A DNA stretch of 60,000 nt from Adiantum capillus-veneris (Eukaryota > Streptophyta > Polypodiopsida > Polypodiales > Pteridaceae), in assembly GCA_014529385.2 (NCBI GenBank), contig CM043966.1, positions 109,662,808 to 109,722,807 of the forward strand, given 5' to 3'. Below, one piece after another: positions 44,366-55,753 of the stretch; positions within the stretch are counted from its first letter, which is position 1; every line of letters starts with the position of its first letter. A program made the translations under genes and the position numbers. The notes under the pieces are model-generated. The model worked only from the letters and a program-made list of their open reading frames with translations, did not search any database and was not told the DNA's origin.

Positions 44366-45583
44366 TGTATCCCTCTGCCATGTTAGGGATTTTTTGATTT
44401 CACTCATAGTAAGCTATATTTCAATGAATAACATCTTACCGAATAAGATATTTTCAAAGATTTTTGGACCTAGAAAAGTATAGTTACTTGCGATTGTTGT
44501 TATGTTGGCTTCCAACTCCAATGTTTGGCTAGTTGATCACTATACACATGTTAAGACATATCGCAAGTTAATCTTGGACTATGATACTCTAGCATTCTAG
44601 ACATCAAATCCTCATGATGGTTCTTGGTTGTATCAATGCATCCAAGAAGTTTAGAGTGACACTTCAATTATAGGGATGTACTAGCAATAGCAAATGTGAA
44701 AGCTACATGGTACACCATGGATTGCTACCAAGTATGGTTACATTTTTTACTTAAACTGCATGGTTTATGCATTTTTATCAGTATGGGACTAAAAGTTTGT
44801 ATAAGTTAGTTCCATGCAAGTGGAATTTGTCAAGGTATTACTTGTTTGACATAGTTTTGGAGGTATGGACTACCAAATTCATTTCACAAATAAGGTTGTT
44901 TTTTCACTTTTTTGATAAATTTTATGAATCACGCTTGGTATGCTCGAACGATAGTACAACTTGTACTTCCTAATTATATCTTGTTATCTAGTGATAGGCA
45001 TAAATGTCGTGTCCTTTCCAAGGATAACTGTATTGTTACCTCTATGGGATGGTACAATACAATTATCCTTGATTGTTACCTCTATCAGATGGTACAACAT
45101 GGCTTGTGAGGGTAAATACTCCGTAGTTATTGCGTGAAGGTTTATACCAAGCTCAATGTTTATTTCATCATGACACTCACATAGTGTGCACTTGCATGTG
45201 CATGAGCACATTATTGGCTACTCAAATCTGAAGGGTTGCGAGGTCATAAGGGGAATATCCTTCTTACCAATGCATGCATACAGGGATTCATGGATCTAAT
45301 GTTTGTAATGTTTCTAGATTGAAAATGACAACATATTTCCATTCATTTGGTAAGCATGCTCATGCCGGCTATTTTTTATTGTTAAGTAGGATCAAATGAG
45401 TTTTGTGTCGATATGTGTATCTTTGTTTTTATATCTTGGTTGATTTTAACCATCCAAAACCACATGATGGTGATCTATATGCTCCTCAAATAGTCATATT
45501 GGTCATGTGTGACCTAGCTATTACGATATCAATTAGTGGTATGCAAGGCATACAAGTGGATTTCAATTTCCATGGCAAGATTT

Positions 45584-45756
<173 letters not shown>

Positions 45757-45890
45757 GTTAGGGTTTTTCTGACTTTGCTCATAGTAAGCTATATTGCCAT
45801 GACAAACGACTTATCGAGCAAGACATTTGCATAGATTTCAGGACGTAGAATAGTACATTTACTTGCCATTGTCTATATGTTGGCTTCAAA

Positions 45891-47649
45891 CCCCGATGTT
45901 TGGCTGCAAAAAAATGTATGGAACATTTCAATCTAGCGGTACTACTCCAAGTAATGGAAAGCATGAAAGCTCTGCCTAAAGAAGAAATCTAAGTGAATGG
46001 TGGCTAATTGTGGTCTCTCATGTGGAAAGTGCCATGGAGCTGATAAGACAGCACAACCAAGAGCTCCTACAACAAGTGAATAGGCGGGCAATTGAGTCAC
46101 CCCCCAAGTAGTCTAAGGAGGAAGAGGATCGCAAGGAGAATGAGGAGGAAAATGATTATCAGGATCAGGATGAGGATGACTACCAGAGCCAAACAAACCC
46201 TGACAAAGATGATGACGACGATGATGAAGACGATTAGGAAGGGGTTGTGAACCAAAAAACAAAAGAGGTGGATGTAGATGAGGAACCGAAAAAATGGGAA
46301 GATCTCGAGAGGGGATCCAGAAGGTTCTGAACAATCAAGGAAAACAACTCGTCATTCGAAGGAAGCCCATCCAAGTATTTGGAAATCCCCCTGAAGTGGT
46401 GCTGACAGAAGAAATGGGCTTGCAAAGCATGGAAATACAAGGAGTTCCTACAAGGGGCCATGTGCAAGTACGAATGTATAGAGGACTACCGATGGGACAT
46501 TCAAGTTATCCAAATGCAAGTCAGGATCCGAATGTTGGATTGGAAAAAGAGCTCGAGCATATCAAGATACCACCAAAGGCAGGCAGCCCAAAGCTATCGA
46601 AAGCCTGCCTAATCAAAATCATAACCATCTTGAGAGCATGGTATCAACTGATCAAGGAGAAGTGCATTTTCTAGACACTTGCATAGAAAATCTCTCAGAC
46701 AGCCTAGAGCTACTATACATCATAGCACCACCTCCAGAGGCTCTACCTAGGTTCAACCCAATTCTTTATCAAAGAATAACACAGCCAACAGATGTTGAAG
46801 AATATGTAGCACTAGTATAAGAGCTCACTAAGTGGAGGGATCAAATGGAACCTAAAAAGCCATGGATCAAATGTTGCAGACTAGTTGAGGAGGGGACATA
46901 TTCAAAGACATGGTGCATGGGCTCAACATCAAAACAAATTGGTAAAATTGTGCAACAAACTATTCCAATTCCACACGGTAGCACAAATGCTACCACTTGA
47001 CAAGTAGGAAACAGTTGACATGGAGCAGATGTGTAGTGACTGGCTGAAAGACTACTGAAGGTAAGGATGCAAAGCAATCGACTATCCCACGACACATGGC
47101 TCGCAACATCCTACCAGTGCACCCAGATCACCAAAGCCAGGTTAAGGACAAATCCAACCATAGTGGAATACAAGGTGAGGAGTAGAAACAGAAGTCAAAA
47201 GCTCCACCTATTTGAAAAGCTAAAAGTCCGAGAACAGTGCATCCATGTAGCCAAGCAAATCAACTATCAAATTCAAGCAAAGGGTGGAGAGTGAAAAAGG
47301 AGATCCATATGACCAAGAGGGTTTCATCCTGAGCATGAACATGAGTTAATGAGGATAATATCCAAGTACCAATACGATCAAGAGATAGAGGATGAGAAAA
47401 GGAAGACAAAAGCCACGGTCAAATGGGGAGGGTAGGTCAGCAGGTATCCAACCCAAATGCGAAATCTATGTGAAGTTGAGGGGCAAAAAAGCGGCCAACC
47501 AACCAACACCCATGGATAGACTGAAGCTAAGGGGCAACACAACAAGGACCCAACCCAGATTGAGCTGAGATGCAGGACAGTGAGCACCCAATCCAAAAGC
47601 TAAAGCAACCTGAATCTAAGGAGCCGATTCAAAAAAAAGAGGGAAGAAT
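45891..47649 (+). pseudogene. Unrecognised element body, acidic ORF remnants
   Basis: Broken frames with an acidic stretch near 46090-46230 (repeated GAT/GAC/GAG codons). A 126-codon frame at 46294-46674 contains RRKPIQVFGNPPEVVLTEEM. A second at 46638-46820 contains SLELLYIIAPPPEALPRFNP. No domain is recognised. Its position before a polypurine tract and an LTR start suggests the internal part of an LTR element, perhaps a non-autonomous one. Confidence 0.4.
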
Positions 47650-47868
47650 GTTGTGGTAACTCAAGCGAGCTAACCAACAACCGTGGTCAGTTGGAAGCGG
47701 TTATCTCGACAGAGGATAAAAGGACGAAGGTAGGTAAAAGGGGGGCTGGGGAGTCGGTGTATCAAGGGGTTGTGTCTACAATGGCCCCCACTAGCTACCA
47801 TTGTAATTTGTATTTGGGCCATAACTCTATTCGTTCCTTGTTTGGTAGAATCCCAAAAAGATCCTAAT
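47650..47868 (+). repeat. Truncated 3' LTR of unrecognised element
   Basis: A purine tract AAAAAAAAGAGGGAAGAA (47632-47649) is followed by TGTTGTGGTAACTCAAGC, the expected polypurine-tract and LTR start. A TATA-like GGATAAAAGG lies at 47714-47723. It ends where chromovirus copy 2 begins at 47869. Confidence 0.6.
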
Positions 47869-49255
47869 GTTTCATCAAAGGTGAATGGTAGGAATCAAGA
47901 AAATTTAGACTTGTCTAACTTTCTAAAAGGATTCCAAGATGTGTTCATTGATGATATCCCTATGGACTTACCTCCAAAACAAGGGGATGATGACCATCGA
48001 ATTGAGCTCCTATCAAGAAGCTCACCGCCTAACAAACCTCCCTATCAAGTTTCACAAGCTCAACAAGAGGAGATCATGAGGCAAGTACAAGAATTGGTAG
48101 ACAAAGGAATGGTGAGGCCTAGCTCCTCTCCCTTTTGCTCTCCAGTCCTTTTAGTGGAAAAGAAAGATGGTACATACCGCATGTGTGTGGTCTATCGTGC
48201 ACTAAATCATATCACTATCAAAAATAGATTTCCCGTACTCCAGGTAGAAGATCTGTTTGATAAGCTACAAGGATCTGCCTACTTCAATAGGATTGACCTG
48301 AAAAGTGGCTACCATCAAATAAGGATAGTGAATGAAGATATCCTAAAGCCTGCATTTGGTACAACGTTTGGCCTTTATGAATATCTAGTCATGCCTTTTG
48401 GCTTGACTAATGCACGAGCTACATTCAATCAATTAATGGAGAAAATTTTTAGACCCTACCGCAAATTCACATGACTGTTCTTTGATGATATCATCATCTA
48501 CTCCAATTCGTTGGAGGAACACAAGCAACATCTCCAAGTGACTTTTCAAGCATTAAGGGAGAATAAGCTTTTTCTCAATCAAAAGAAAAGTGAGTTTTTC
48601 CTTCAAGAGATTCAATACTTAGGTCATATTATCTCTTGAGATGGTATCCGTATGGATCTATCAAAGTTGGAGGTAATAAAAGCATGGCCTAATTCAAGGA
48701 ATCTACATGAGCTAAGAAGCTTTATTGGTATGTGTGCATACTACTAGACGCTTCATAGCAAAATTCTCTCAAATAGCAGGACCATTACATGACTTAACAA
48801 AGAAAAACGTTAAGTATTCATGGACTACTAAGGAGCAAAGTGCTTTTGACAAGCTCAAAGAGAAGCTTATCTCCCAACCAGTCCTTATGCTTCCGGATCT
48901 CTCAAAGCCATTTGAGGTCCAATGTGATGCTTGTGGTGATTGCCTTGGAGCAGTCTTGATTCAAGAAGGGCATGCCATAGCCTATGAGAGCCGAAGGCTC
49001 AACACGGATGAACGGGTCTTAGGCATTTATGAGAAAGAGTTGTTAGCTCTTCTACATGCCCTAGACACATGGAAGCACTATCTATTGGGGACTCCATTCA
49101 TCTTACGAACAGACCATCAAAGTCTCAAGTACTTCATGACGCAAACAAAGCTTTCCGACAAACAAATGAGGTGGGAAAATTTCCTTTCACAATTTAATTT
49201 CCACATTGCTCACATTACTAGTAAGCACAATCAAGTGGCTGATGCACTTTCGTGA
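47869..49255 (+). pseudogene. pol: Chromovirus copy 2 RT and RNase H, broken
   Basis: RT is complete in order: VLLVEKKDGTYRMCVVYRAL, FNRIDLKSGYHQIRI, YLVMPFGLTNARATFNQLME, LFFDDIIIYS. A TGA falls just before the catalytic F-F-D-D (48473), another near 48638, and a one-base insertion near 48747 moves RNase H to a new frame. RNase H (48725-49255): PFEVQCDACGDCLGAVL, LLALLHALDTWKHYLLG, RTDHQSLKYFM, NQVADALS, with its catalytic residues apparently present. Confidence 0.9.
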
Positions 49256-50645
49256 CGACAAAAAGTTAATGTTGTGTCAATAGCAACTCACAATGATCTA
49301 TCTTCTATGATAGATGAGTATGCTACTGACCCTGATTTTAGACATAATGTCAACCCTTGCTTTGGGAAAGAAAGAGGAACCATTCACCTTGCAGGATGGT
49401 TATCTTTTCCATGGCAATAGGCTATGTGTTACCCACTCCCATTGTGAGAAAGTCATGTATGAATCCCACGCTCCTCCCTATGCGGGGCATAGAGGCATTC
49501 AACCTACTCTTCAAGGAGTAGAGACGTACTTTTATTGGCCTACCATGAAAGTGGACATACAAGAGTATGTTTCAAAATGTGTAGTATGCCAAAAGACCAA
49601 GTATGATAGAGGGAAGCAACCCGGATTACTCCAGCCATTGCCAATTCCTAATTCCCCATGGGAGAGTATATCCATGGATTTTATCTTTGGATTACCAAAA
49701 TCTATCCATGGGAATACGGGAATATGGACAATAGTCGACAGGTTTAGCAAGCAAGCACACTTTATCCCTGTCAAGAAGACTATTAAGGCACACCAAATGG
49801 CAACTCTCTTCATATCACAGATTTTCAAACACCATAATTTGCCAACGTCCATCGTGTCAGATAGAGATCCTAGAATGACCAATAATTTCTAGAAAGGTCT
49901 CTTTGAAAATCTAGGTACAAGATTGAATTTCTCTTTGGCATATCACGCACAAACGGATGGCCAAAGTGAGATAGCCAATCTTACGATTCGTGATCTACTA
50001 AAGACCTATGTCACAGAAGTAGATCAACGCTCCCAATGGGAAGAGTACTTACCTCTTGTAGGGTATGCGTATAATAATACTATCCATACTTCTACGGGAA
50101 AAGCAGCTTTTGAAATCATAGAAGGAAGACCTAAAAGTCCCTTGCTACTCAAAGTACATGGGAAGATCTTCGCTACCAATGAGTATAGCTGTGACCTGCA
50201 AACATCTTTTCAAAAGATTAAGGAGGCTATATCCATCTCGCAACTAAGGCAAAAAGATGCTGCTCACAAGCACAGAAGGGCCTTAACGTTCAAAGAAAAT
50301 GATTGGGTCTTACTTAAGTTTCCTAAGGCTCGATTGAGGAAAATGACAGGCAAAAACCCTATGGGCCATCAAAATTATTATGCTAAACTAGCAAAAAGAT
50401 ACTATGGTCCTTTTCAAATTTTGAAGCCAATCAATGAGGTAGCTTATCAACTCAAGTTACCTAACCATTGGCTCATATACAATGCTTTTCATGTGAGCCT
50501 ACTCAAGCCCTACAAAGGAGAACCTCCAAATGAACCAATTATTGAAGACCCTCCCGAATTCAAAGATCAACAAGAGGTACTACAACCCGAAGCTATTCTT
50601 CGGCATGAAGACAAGGTACTACGACATGGTAAGATTATCTGATGG
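49256..50645 (+). pseudogene. pol: Chromovirus copy 2 integrase, nearly intact
   Basis: Zinc-binding HHCC: VMYESHAPPYAGHRG and CVVCQKTKYD. Core D1 SMDFIFGLP, D2 IVSDRDPRM, E in GQSEIANL, all present. A TAG replaces a conserved tryptophan codon at about 49890 (NNF-stop-KG). The C-terminal LPNHWLIYNAFHVSLLKPYKG is followed by the chromodomain start LRHEDKVLRHGKII and TGA, then the insertion. Confidence 0.9.
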
Positions 50646-51779
50646 TGTGAGCGGGATGGAAACACACAGAACGCCTCTATAAAAACCCGACACACACTCT
50701 TGGGAAGACACGCACACACACTATGGGGCACCACTCGGCTTACACAACCGCCTGGCCGAGACAGGAAACACACACAAGGAGCGGGAAGAGAGAGATTTCC
50801 CACTTGCCCACTCACATACACACACTCACACACACACTCTCAATTCAGCTCAAAGGAGGGAAATTTCTGTTGTTTAGACTCAATGAAGCTCAGCCCAACA
50901 CCAATGGGACAAATAGGCTACACAGTATTGAGAAAATACACCAGATACAACCACAAAGTTAAGCAGAGGCTTCACTCACCGGAGAAGATTACACAGAAAA
51001 ATAGCAGAAAATATGTGAGGAATTTAGAAAAATGGACAGCGCCATTGCATCCGGAACGGCCAAAAACCCCACTCTACAATGTCACAGCGCTCAAATCCGA
51101 CCTCGAATGAGCAGTTTAGGGCCAAAAAATGCTCCAAAATGAGCAAAAACACAATTGCGGCTGTTCCTCCTCTCTTCTCCACGTTTTTTCTGGTTTTCTC
51201 TCATTTTTTTCAGTTCCCAAACTTAGCTTTATTAGTTGGGCACCCTTGGCCTTTTAGATGACCTCAAACAGACCCCGAACAGGCCAAAAACTGACCTCGC
51301 AGTGCATAGTTGTCACCTTTTTGCATCCATCCGCACACCTGGCACTCGACTTTTTTCAATAATGCATCCTGCCACCACGTGAAGTGGCCCCAAAAAGTGG
51401 TCCTCATGATGACCTTTCTACATAATTGTCACAAGAAAACATCCACGTTGTGTCTGTACTTCTCCACGTGTAAATATTGACCCCATTCGACCTCCTGACG
51501 CCACTGAACGTCATCTAACGCACTTGCTTACCTCATGTCGTCAGCCCGCCGATAGCTTCCTTGAGAAGTTTTACGCGCTGCAAACTCCTTCTTATTATAG
51601 AAAAAACACACTAGTACTAGTAACGATGAAAATCGATGCACTATGTACATGTTGTCCTACATGTACACATGTGGGCCCCACGTAACCACCTGGCTCTGGA
51701 AAATGGGAAATCTTTTATTCGATGCACCATGCATGGATATGTACATATGTGCAATCCCTTGATCCAAAAAACTCCTGAC
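50646..51779 (-). repeat. Tat-like 3' LTR
   Basis: Minus strand starts TGTCAGGAG (51779) and ends in CA at 50646, about 1134 bp. A polypurine tract AGGGGATGGGAAAA (51784-51797) precedes it. The first 610-620 bp match the other LTR at 57888-58506 closely; the remaining 520 bp, up to 50646, do not match the sequence next to that LTR. Confidence 0.85.
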
Positions 51780-51808
51780 ATGATTTTCCCATCCCCTAGC
51801 CTGCTAGA

Positions 51809-53208
51809 TCATTCATGATCAGCAGCAGCAAAAAGAGATATGAGACTCTCCGCATCACAAGTCTCCTCATCCCTCACCAACATCACTTGCTCCACAGACA
51901 GCTCATCTTGCTCCACCATCATTAACCTGGCGTGATATAATTTAAGACGCAATCCATTCACCCTTGACTTATGTAGAATCCCATCCAAGTTAGCCAGTTG
52001 ATATGTACCATTTGGAAAACACTCCACTACCTTGAAAGGGCCTTCCCACTTAATTTGAAACTTCTTTTAGAAGGTGTTGTCCAGCTTACTGTTGTAACGC
52101 AAAACCAAGTCATGCTTCTTGATACCCTTACTTTTGACCTTTTCATTTATCTTTGCCAAAGCCTTATCCTGCATCTGCCCATAATGTTCCAATGCACTCA
52201 TCCTATCCAGTTGAACCTCTTGTAACTGTAAGAGCCTCTCTTTGAATGCATCACTAGGCAGCCCAAGTAACTTCTCTAGCATCTTGACCGCAGGCAACTC
52301 TACTTCCACAGGCAATAGTGCTTCCTTTCCATACACCAAATGAAATGGAGTAAACCCTGTACCTGTCTTCACTGAAGTACGGTAAGCCCATAATACACTA
52401 GGCAATTCCAAGTCCCAATTCTTTCCTTGGTGCTCTGTCACTTTTGAAAGGACTTGCACCAACTCACCATTGAATTTTTCATTTAATCCATTACACTGCG
52501 GGTAATAAGGAGTGGTATGTTGGTGCCTAATCTTCATCTTTGCACATAAAAAGTCCAGCAGTTTAGCTCGAAATCCTGGCCCCTTATCTGAAAGTAGCTC
52601 AAGTGGACCCCAAACTTGCAACATATTTCATCATACACAAATTTTGCCACATCCTTTGCAGTGATCTGTTTTACTGCTATAGCCTCTGCCCATCTAGAGA
52701 GATAGTCCACTGCAGTCAAAATATAGCTTTTGCCCCTGCTTGTGATAGGTAACGGGCCTATTGCATCAATCCCCCACTTTTCAAACACATCAAACGCCAT
52801 AATGGTTTTTCGTAGCTCTGGCTTCAACACTCTCTTCCCAAATGCTTAACACCTATTGCAAGACCTACACCAATGGTGAACATCCTTTTACAAACTAGGC
52901 CATACATACTCCTCTTGCAAAATCTTATGCAAGGTGATCTTTAGAGCAAAATGGCCGCCACATGCGCCTTCATGATTCTCTTCCAACACTCTGTAAAGCT
53001 CCTCCCGCCAAGGTACATGTCTCAACACAAGATCAGCCCCTTTCATGTATAAGACATCACCAATCAATTTGTACTTATATGCTCTACGCACAAAACCATA
53101 CTTCTTAGACTTCTGAATCTCCTTTGGAATGATTCCTGTTAGCAAAAACTCCTCTTCTTGAGCCAAACTTTCCCGGCCATGATAAAGAGGTAAAGTGGTC
53201 CTCAACAC
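51809..53208 (-). pseudogene. pol: Tat-like integrase, one or two frameshifts
   Basis: Zinc-binding part in 53208-52888 (NHEGACGGHFALKIT; then WCRSCNRC across a break near 52860). Core: D1 in KWGIDAIGPLP, and DYLSRWAEAIAVKQIT. A frameshift occurs near 52620. D2 is in LLSDKGPGFRAKL, then TPYYPQCNGLNEKFNGE with the catalytic E, and WAYRTSVKTGTGFTPFHLVY. The C-terminal end is MECFPNGTYQLANLDG (52027-51809), a DNA-binding tail. No chromodomain follows, in line with a Tat assignment. Confidence 0.87.
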
Positions 53209-53214
53209 AAATAG

Positions 53215-54042
53215 CTACCCAATCATGCTTTGAGCTACTTCATGTGCCTCTCCATTTAGAGCACGTTCAATATGTCTGATGCTCCATGCTTCGAACTTTT
53301 TTAACAGGCCTTTAATTCTGAAACACATTTCCTTCAATGAGGTGTTCTTGCTCTTCCACACACCCAACACTTGCTTCACCACTAACAAGGCATCACCTTT
53401 TATGCTCAACCTTCTAATCCCATGCTTCAAACAAATGTGTAATCCGGCTTCCAACATAGCATATTCAGCCTCATTGTTACTATGAGCATCCAATTTGAAC
53501 CCTCTCTTGCATACTAGCTTCCCCTCTGGATCATAAAGTGCTATACCCCCTGAAGCTGCATCATGGATTTTTCTGTATGAGCCATCAAAGAACAAAACAT
53601 ATGCATTGCTGATCTGTGGCACTTCTTCAACTACCTTTCTCACCACCTCTTCCTTAACAAGAAGGGGATTCTCCTTGTAAGTCAACAAATCAGCTAGGGT
53701 AGCCCTTGTACTATCTTCCACTAGAAAAGAGAACTCAAACTCTTGCAGCTCAATTACCCATTTCTTCACCACATTTGACATGTTAGTGCCATTAATTAAC
53801 TGCAGCAAAAAGGCATAACTCGTCAAGAAAAAAAAAGGTCGTGGTAGCAAGTAATGGTGAAATCGTCGACAAGCAAATATCACACTGGCCATCACTAGCT
53901 CTACTTCCGAGAATTTTCTTTCAGCTACCAACTTTACTCGACTTGCACAATACACTGGCCTCATATAATGGCTGCCCTTCCCCTTTTGCAATAGCATGGC
54001 TCCAATGGCATCATCCCCTACTGATGGATTTACATAAAACAC
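53215..54042 (-). pseudogene. pol: Tat-like RNase H plus second RNase H
   Basis: The first part is the Ty3-type RNase H: VFYVNPSVGDDAIGAMLLQ, where the usual catalytic D is N, then KWVIELQEFEFSF. The second part (residues about 140-275) is RVT_3/archaeal-type RNase H: FFDGSYRKIHDAASGG (D), NNEAEYAMLEAGL (E), IKGDALLVVKQ (D), and ALNGEAHEVAQ, where the fourth acidic residue appears as H. So both domains lack one expected catalytic residue in this copy. Acts in removing RNA from the cDNA hybrid. Confidence 0.85.
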
Positions 54043-54060
54043 TTTCTCCCAATCAAGAGC

Positions 54061-55744
54061 CTACATGGCTGACAACCTCCCTAACACCTCTTGAAACACT
54101 TCTTCACACTTGTCATCCCATTGCAATAGGTCATGCTTTGCCACTTGTTGTAATGGATAAAGGATCTGTGAAGACAATGGAATAAATCGTGCCATATACT
54201 TCACTTTGTGTATAAAGGTTGCCAATTGCTTTGTACTCATAGGTGATGGAAGAAGAATAATAGACTTAACCTTGTCTGGATCAGCCTCAATGCCATTTTC
54301 TGACACCATATGGCCCAATAACTTCACCCTTGGCTGTGCTAGATGACATTTCTTTGGATTTAGTTGTCCTCCACATTCATCATATCGAGCCAATACCATC
54401 TGTAGCTTCTCATGGTGTTCAGCCCTGCTGCTGTAGACACAGAAGTCATCCATAAAAGCTTTAACACAACTACCAATGAATGGTGCCAATACTCAATTTT
54501 CTCTCTCTTTATAGAAAGATGGTCCATTTGACAACCCAAATGGAAATACCGTGTAGCAATAGCAGCCCCATGGCATAATAAAAGTTGTCTTTGTGCGGTC
54601 TCTAAGAGCAATCTTCAATTGAAAATAGCCTGAAAAACCATCACACATTGTACCTCTCATAACCTGCCATTGAATCCAAGATCTGATCGATGAATGGAAG
54701 AGGATATGGGTTCTTCTTAGTGGCTGCGTTTAAGGGTTTAAAATCTACAAAAATCCTCCACTTCCCATCCTTCTTTGGACTGACTACTACTGGACTCACC
54801 CATTTTGTGGTCTCCACAGGGACTATGAACCCTGCCTTCAATAACTTGTCCACCTCTTCCCGCAAGGCTGCCATTTGCTCTTGACCCATCCTTCTTAACC
54901 TTTGTCGCACTGGCTTAGCACCTTCTTTCAGCTTTATATGCATCTCTTCACCCTTGAACCCTCTGATCTCTTCATATGAAGTAATGAACAAATCAGGAAA
55001 ACTAGCAAGCATGTGCAAATATATTTCCTTCTCCATAGCTGAGAGGTCTCCACTGATCATTTGTGTCATCAATTCCTTCTTCTTTAACAACTCAACCTTG
55101 GTTTGCATTAGCCCTTCAATCACTTCATAAGGCCCTTCACTTTCATCTTCAACCTCATTTGCAAATGCAACTAAACCAGACTCCTGGATTCTTTTGTCCA
55201 TCAGAAGGAAAGCAACATCAGCATCCTCATCACTGCTGGTAGTACTATCACTGTCCTCATCAGCCACTGTGGAATAGTCTTCATCACTAGACTCATCTTC
55301 ATCTTCATAAAGCTCTTCTAATCGTTTTCTTGTGTCCATATTATAAAGCTTCTTGGCACCTGTCTTTCCATAGAGGCTATTTGTACCACATCGCCAATCT
55401 TGAACAGCTCCCACTGCACGTAACCATGGTCTGCCCAGTATAATAGGATATGCTCCCAACCCTGATGGCATCACATGAAAATCAACCACTGCCTTTGCAT
55501 CATATGCTTCCACTTCTAAGCTCTTTACAACACCCAAACATTTCACTTTTTGATGATTTGCCAATCTGATCCGAAAGCCTGACACCCCAGTCACTGTAAG
55601 ACCCATCTTCTCAACGCATGAGTGTGTTATGACACATATTTGGGCTCCACCATCCACATAACCTTGTCCCAGATTCTTTCTTTTGTGCCACACATCTACT
55701 ATTGGGAAAATGTCTGGTAGCTCGTCCATTGCCAACACCTTCAC
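54061..55744 (-). pseudogene. pol: Tat-like protease and reverse transcriptase
   Basis: Protease: GYVDGGAQICVITHSCVEKM (active site D-G-G), ending YPIILGRPWLRAVGAV. An acidic linker follows (YEDEDESSDEDYSTVADEDS). RT: WVSPVVVSPKKDGKWRIF, DFKPLNAATKKNPYPLPFID. A frameshift near 54645 splits RT; the palm continues in 54489-54061 with KAFMDDFCVYS (catalytic F-M-D-D), KKCHLAQPRVKLLGHMVSENG. The part between (PWGCYCYTVFPFGLSNG) is readable in a third frame. The frame is the same as gag upstream, separated by one TAG at 55754-55756. Confidence 0.87.
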
Positions 55745-55753
55745 TGAATCCCT

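Larger units (their letters stand above)
47869..50645 (+). mobile_element. Ty3/gypsy chromovirus copy 2, left part
   Basis: Starts abruptly within the protease-RT linker (equivalent to about 2075 in copy 1) with DPNVSSKVNGRNQENLDL and runs to the chromodomain, where the Tat-like element interrupts it at 50645. Its gag, protease and 5' LTR are missing. It resumes at 58507. Confidence 0.9.
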
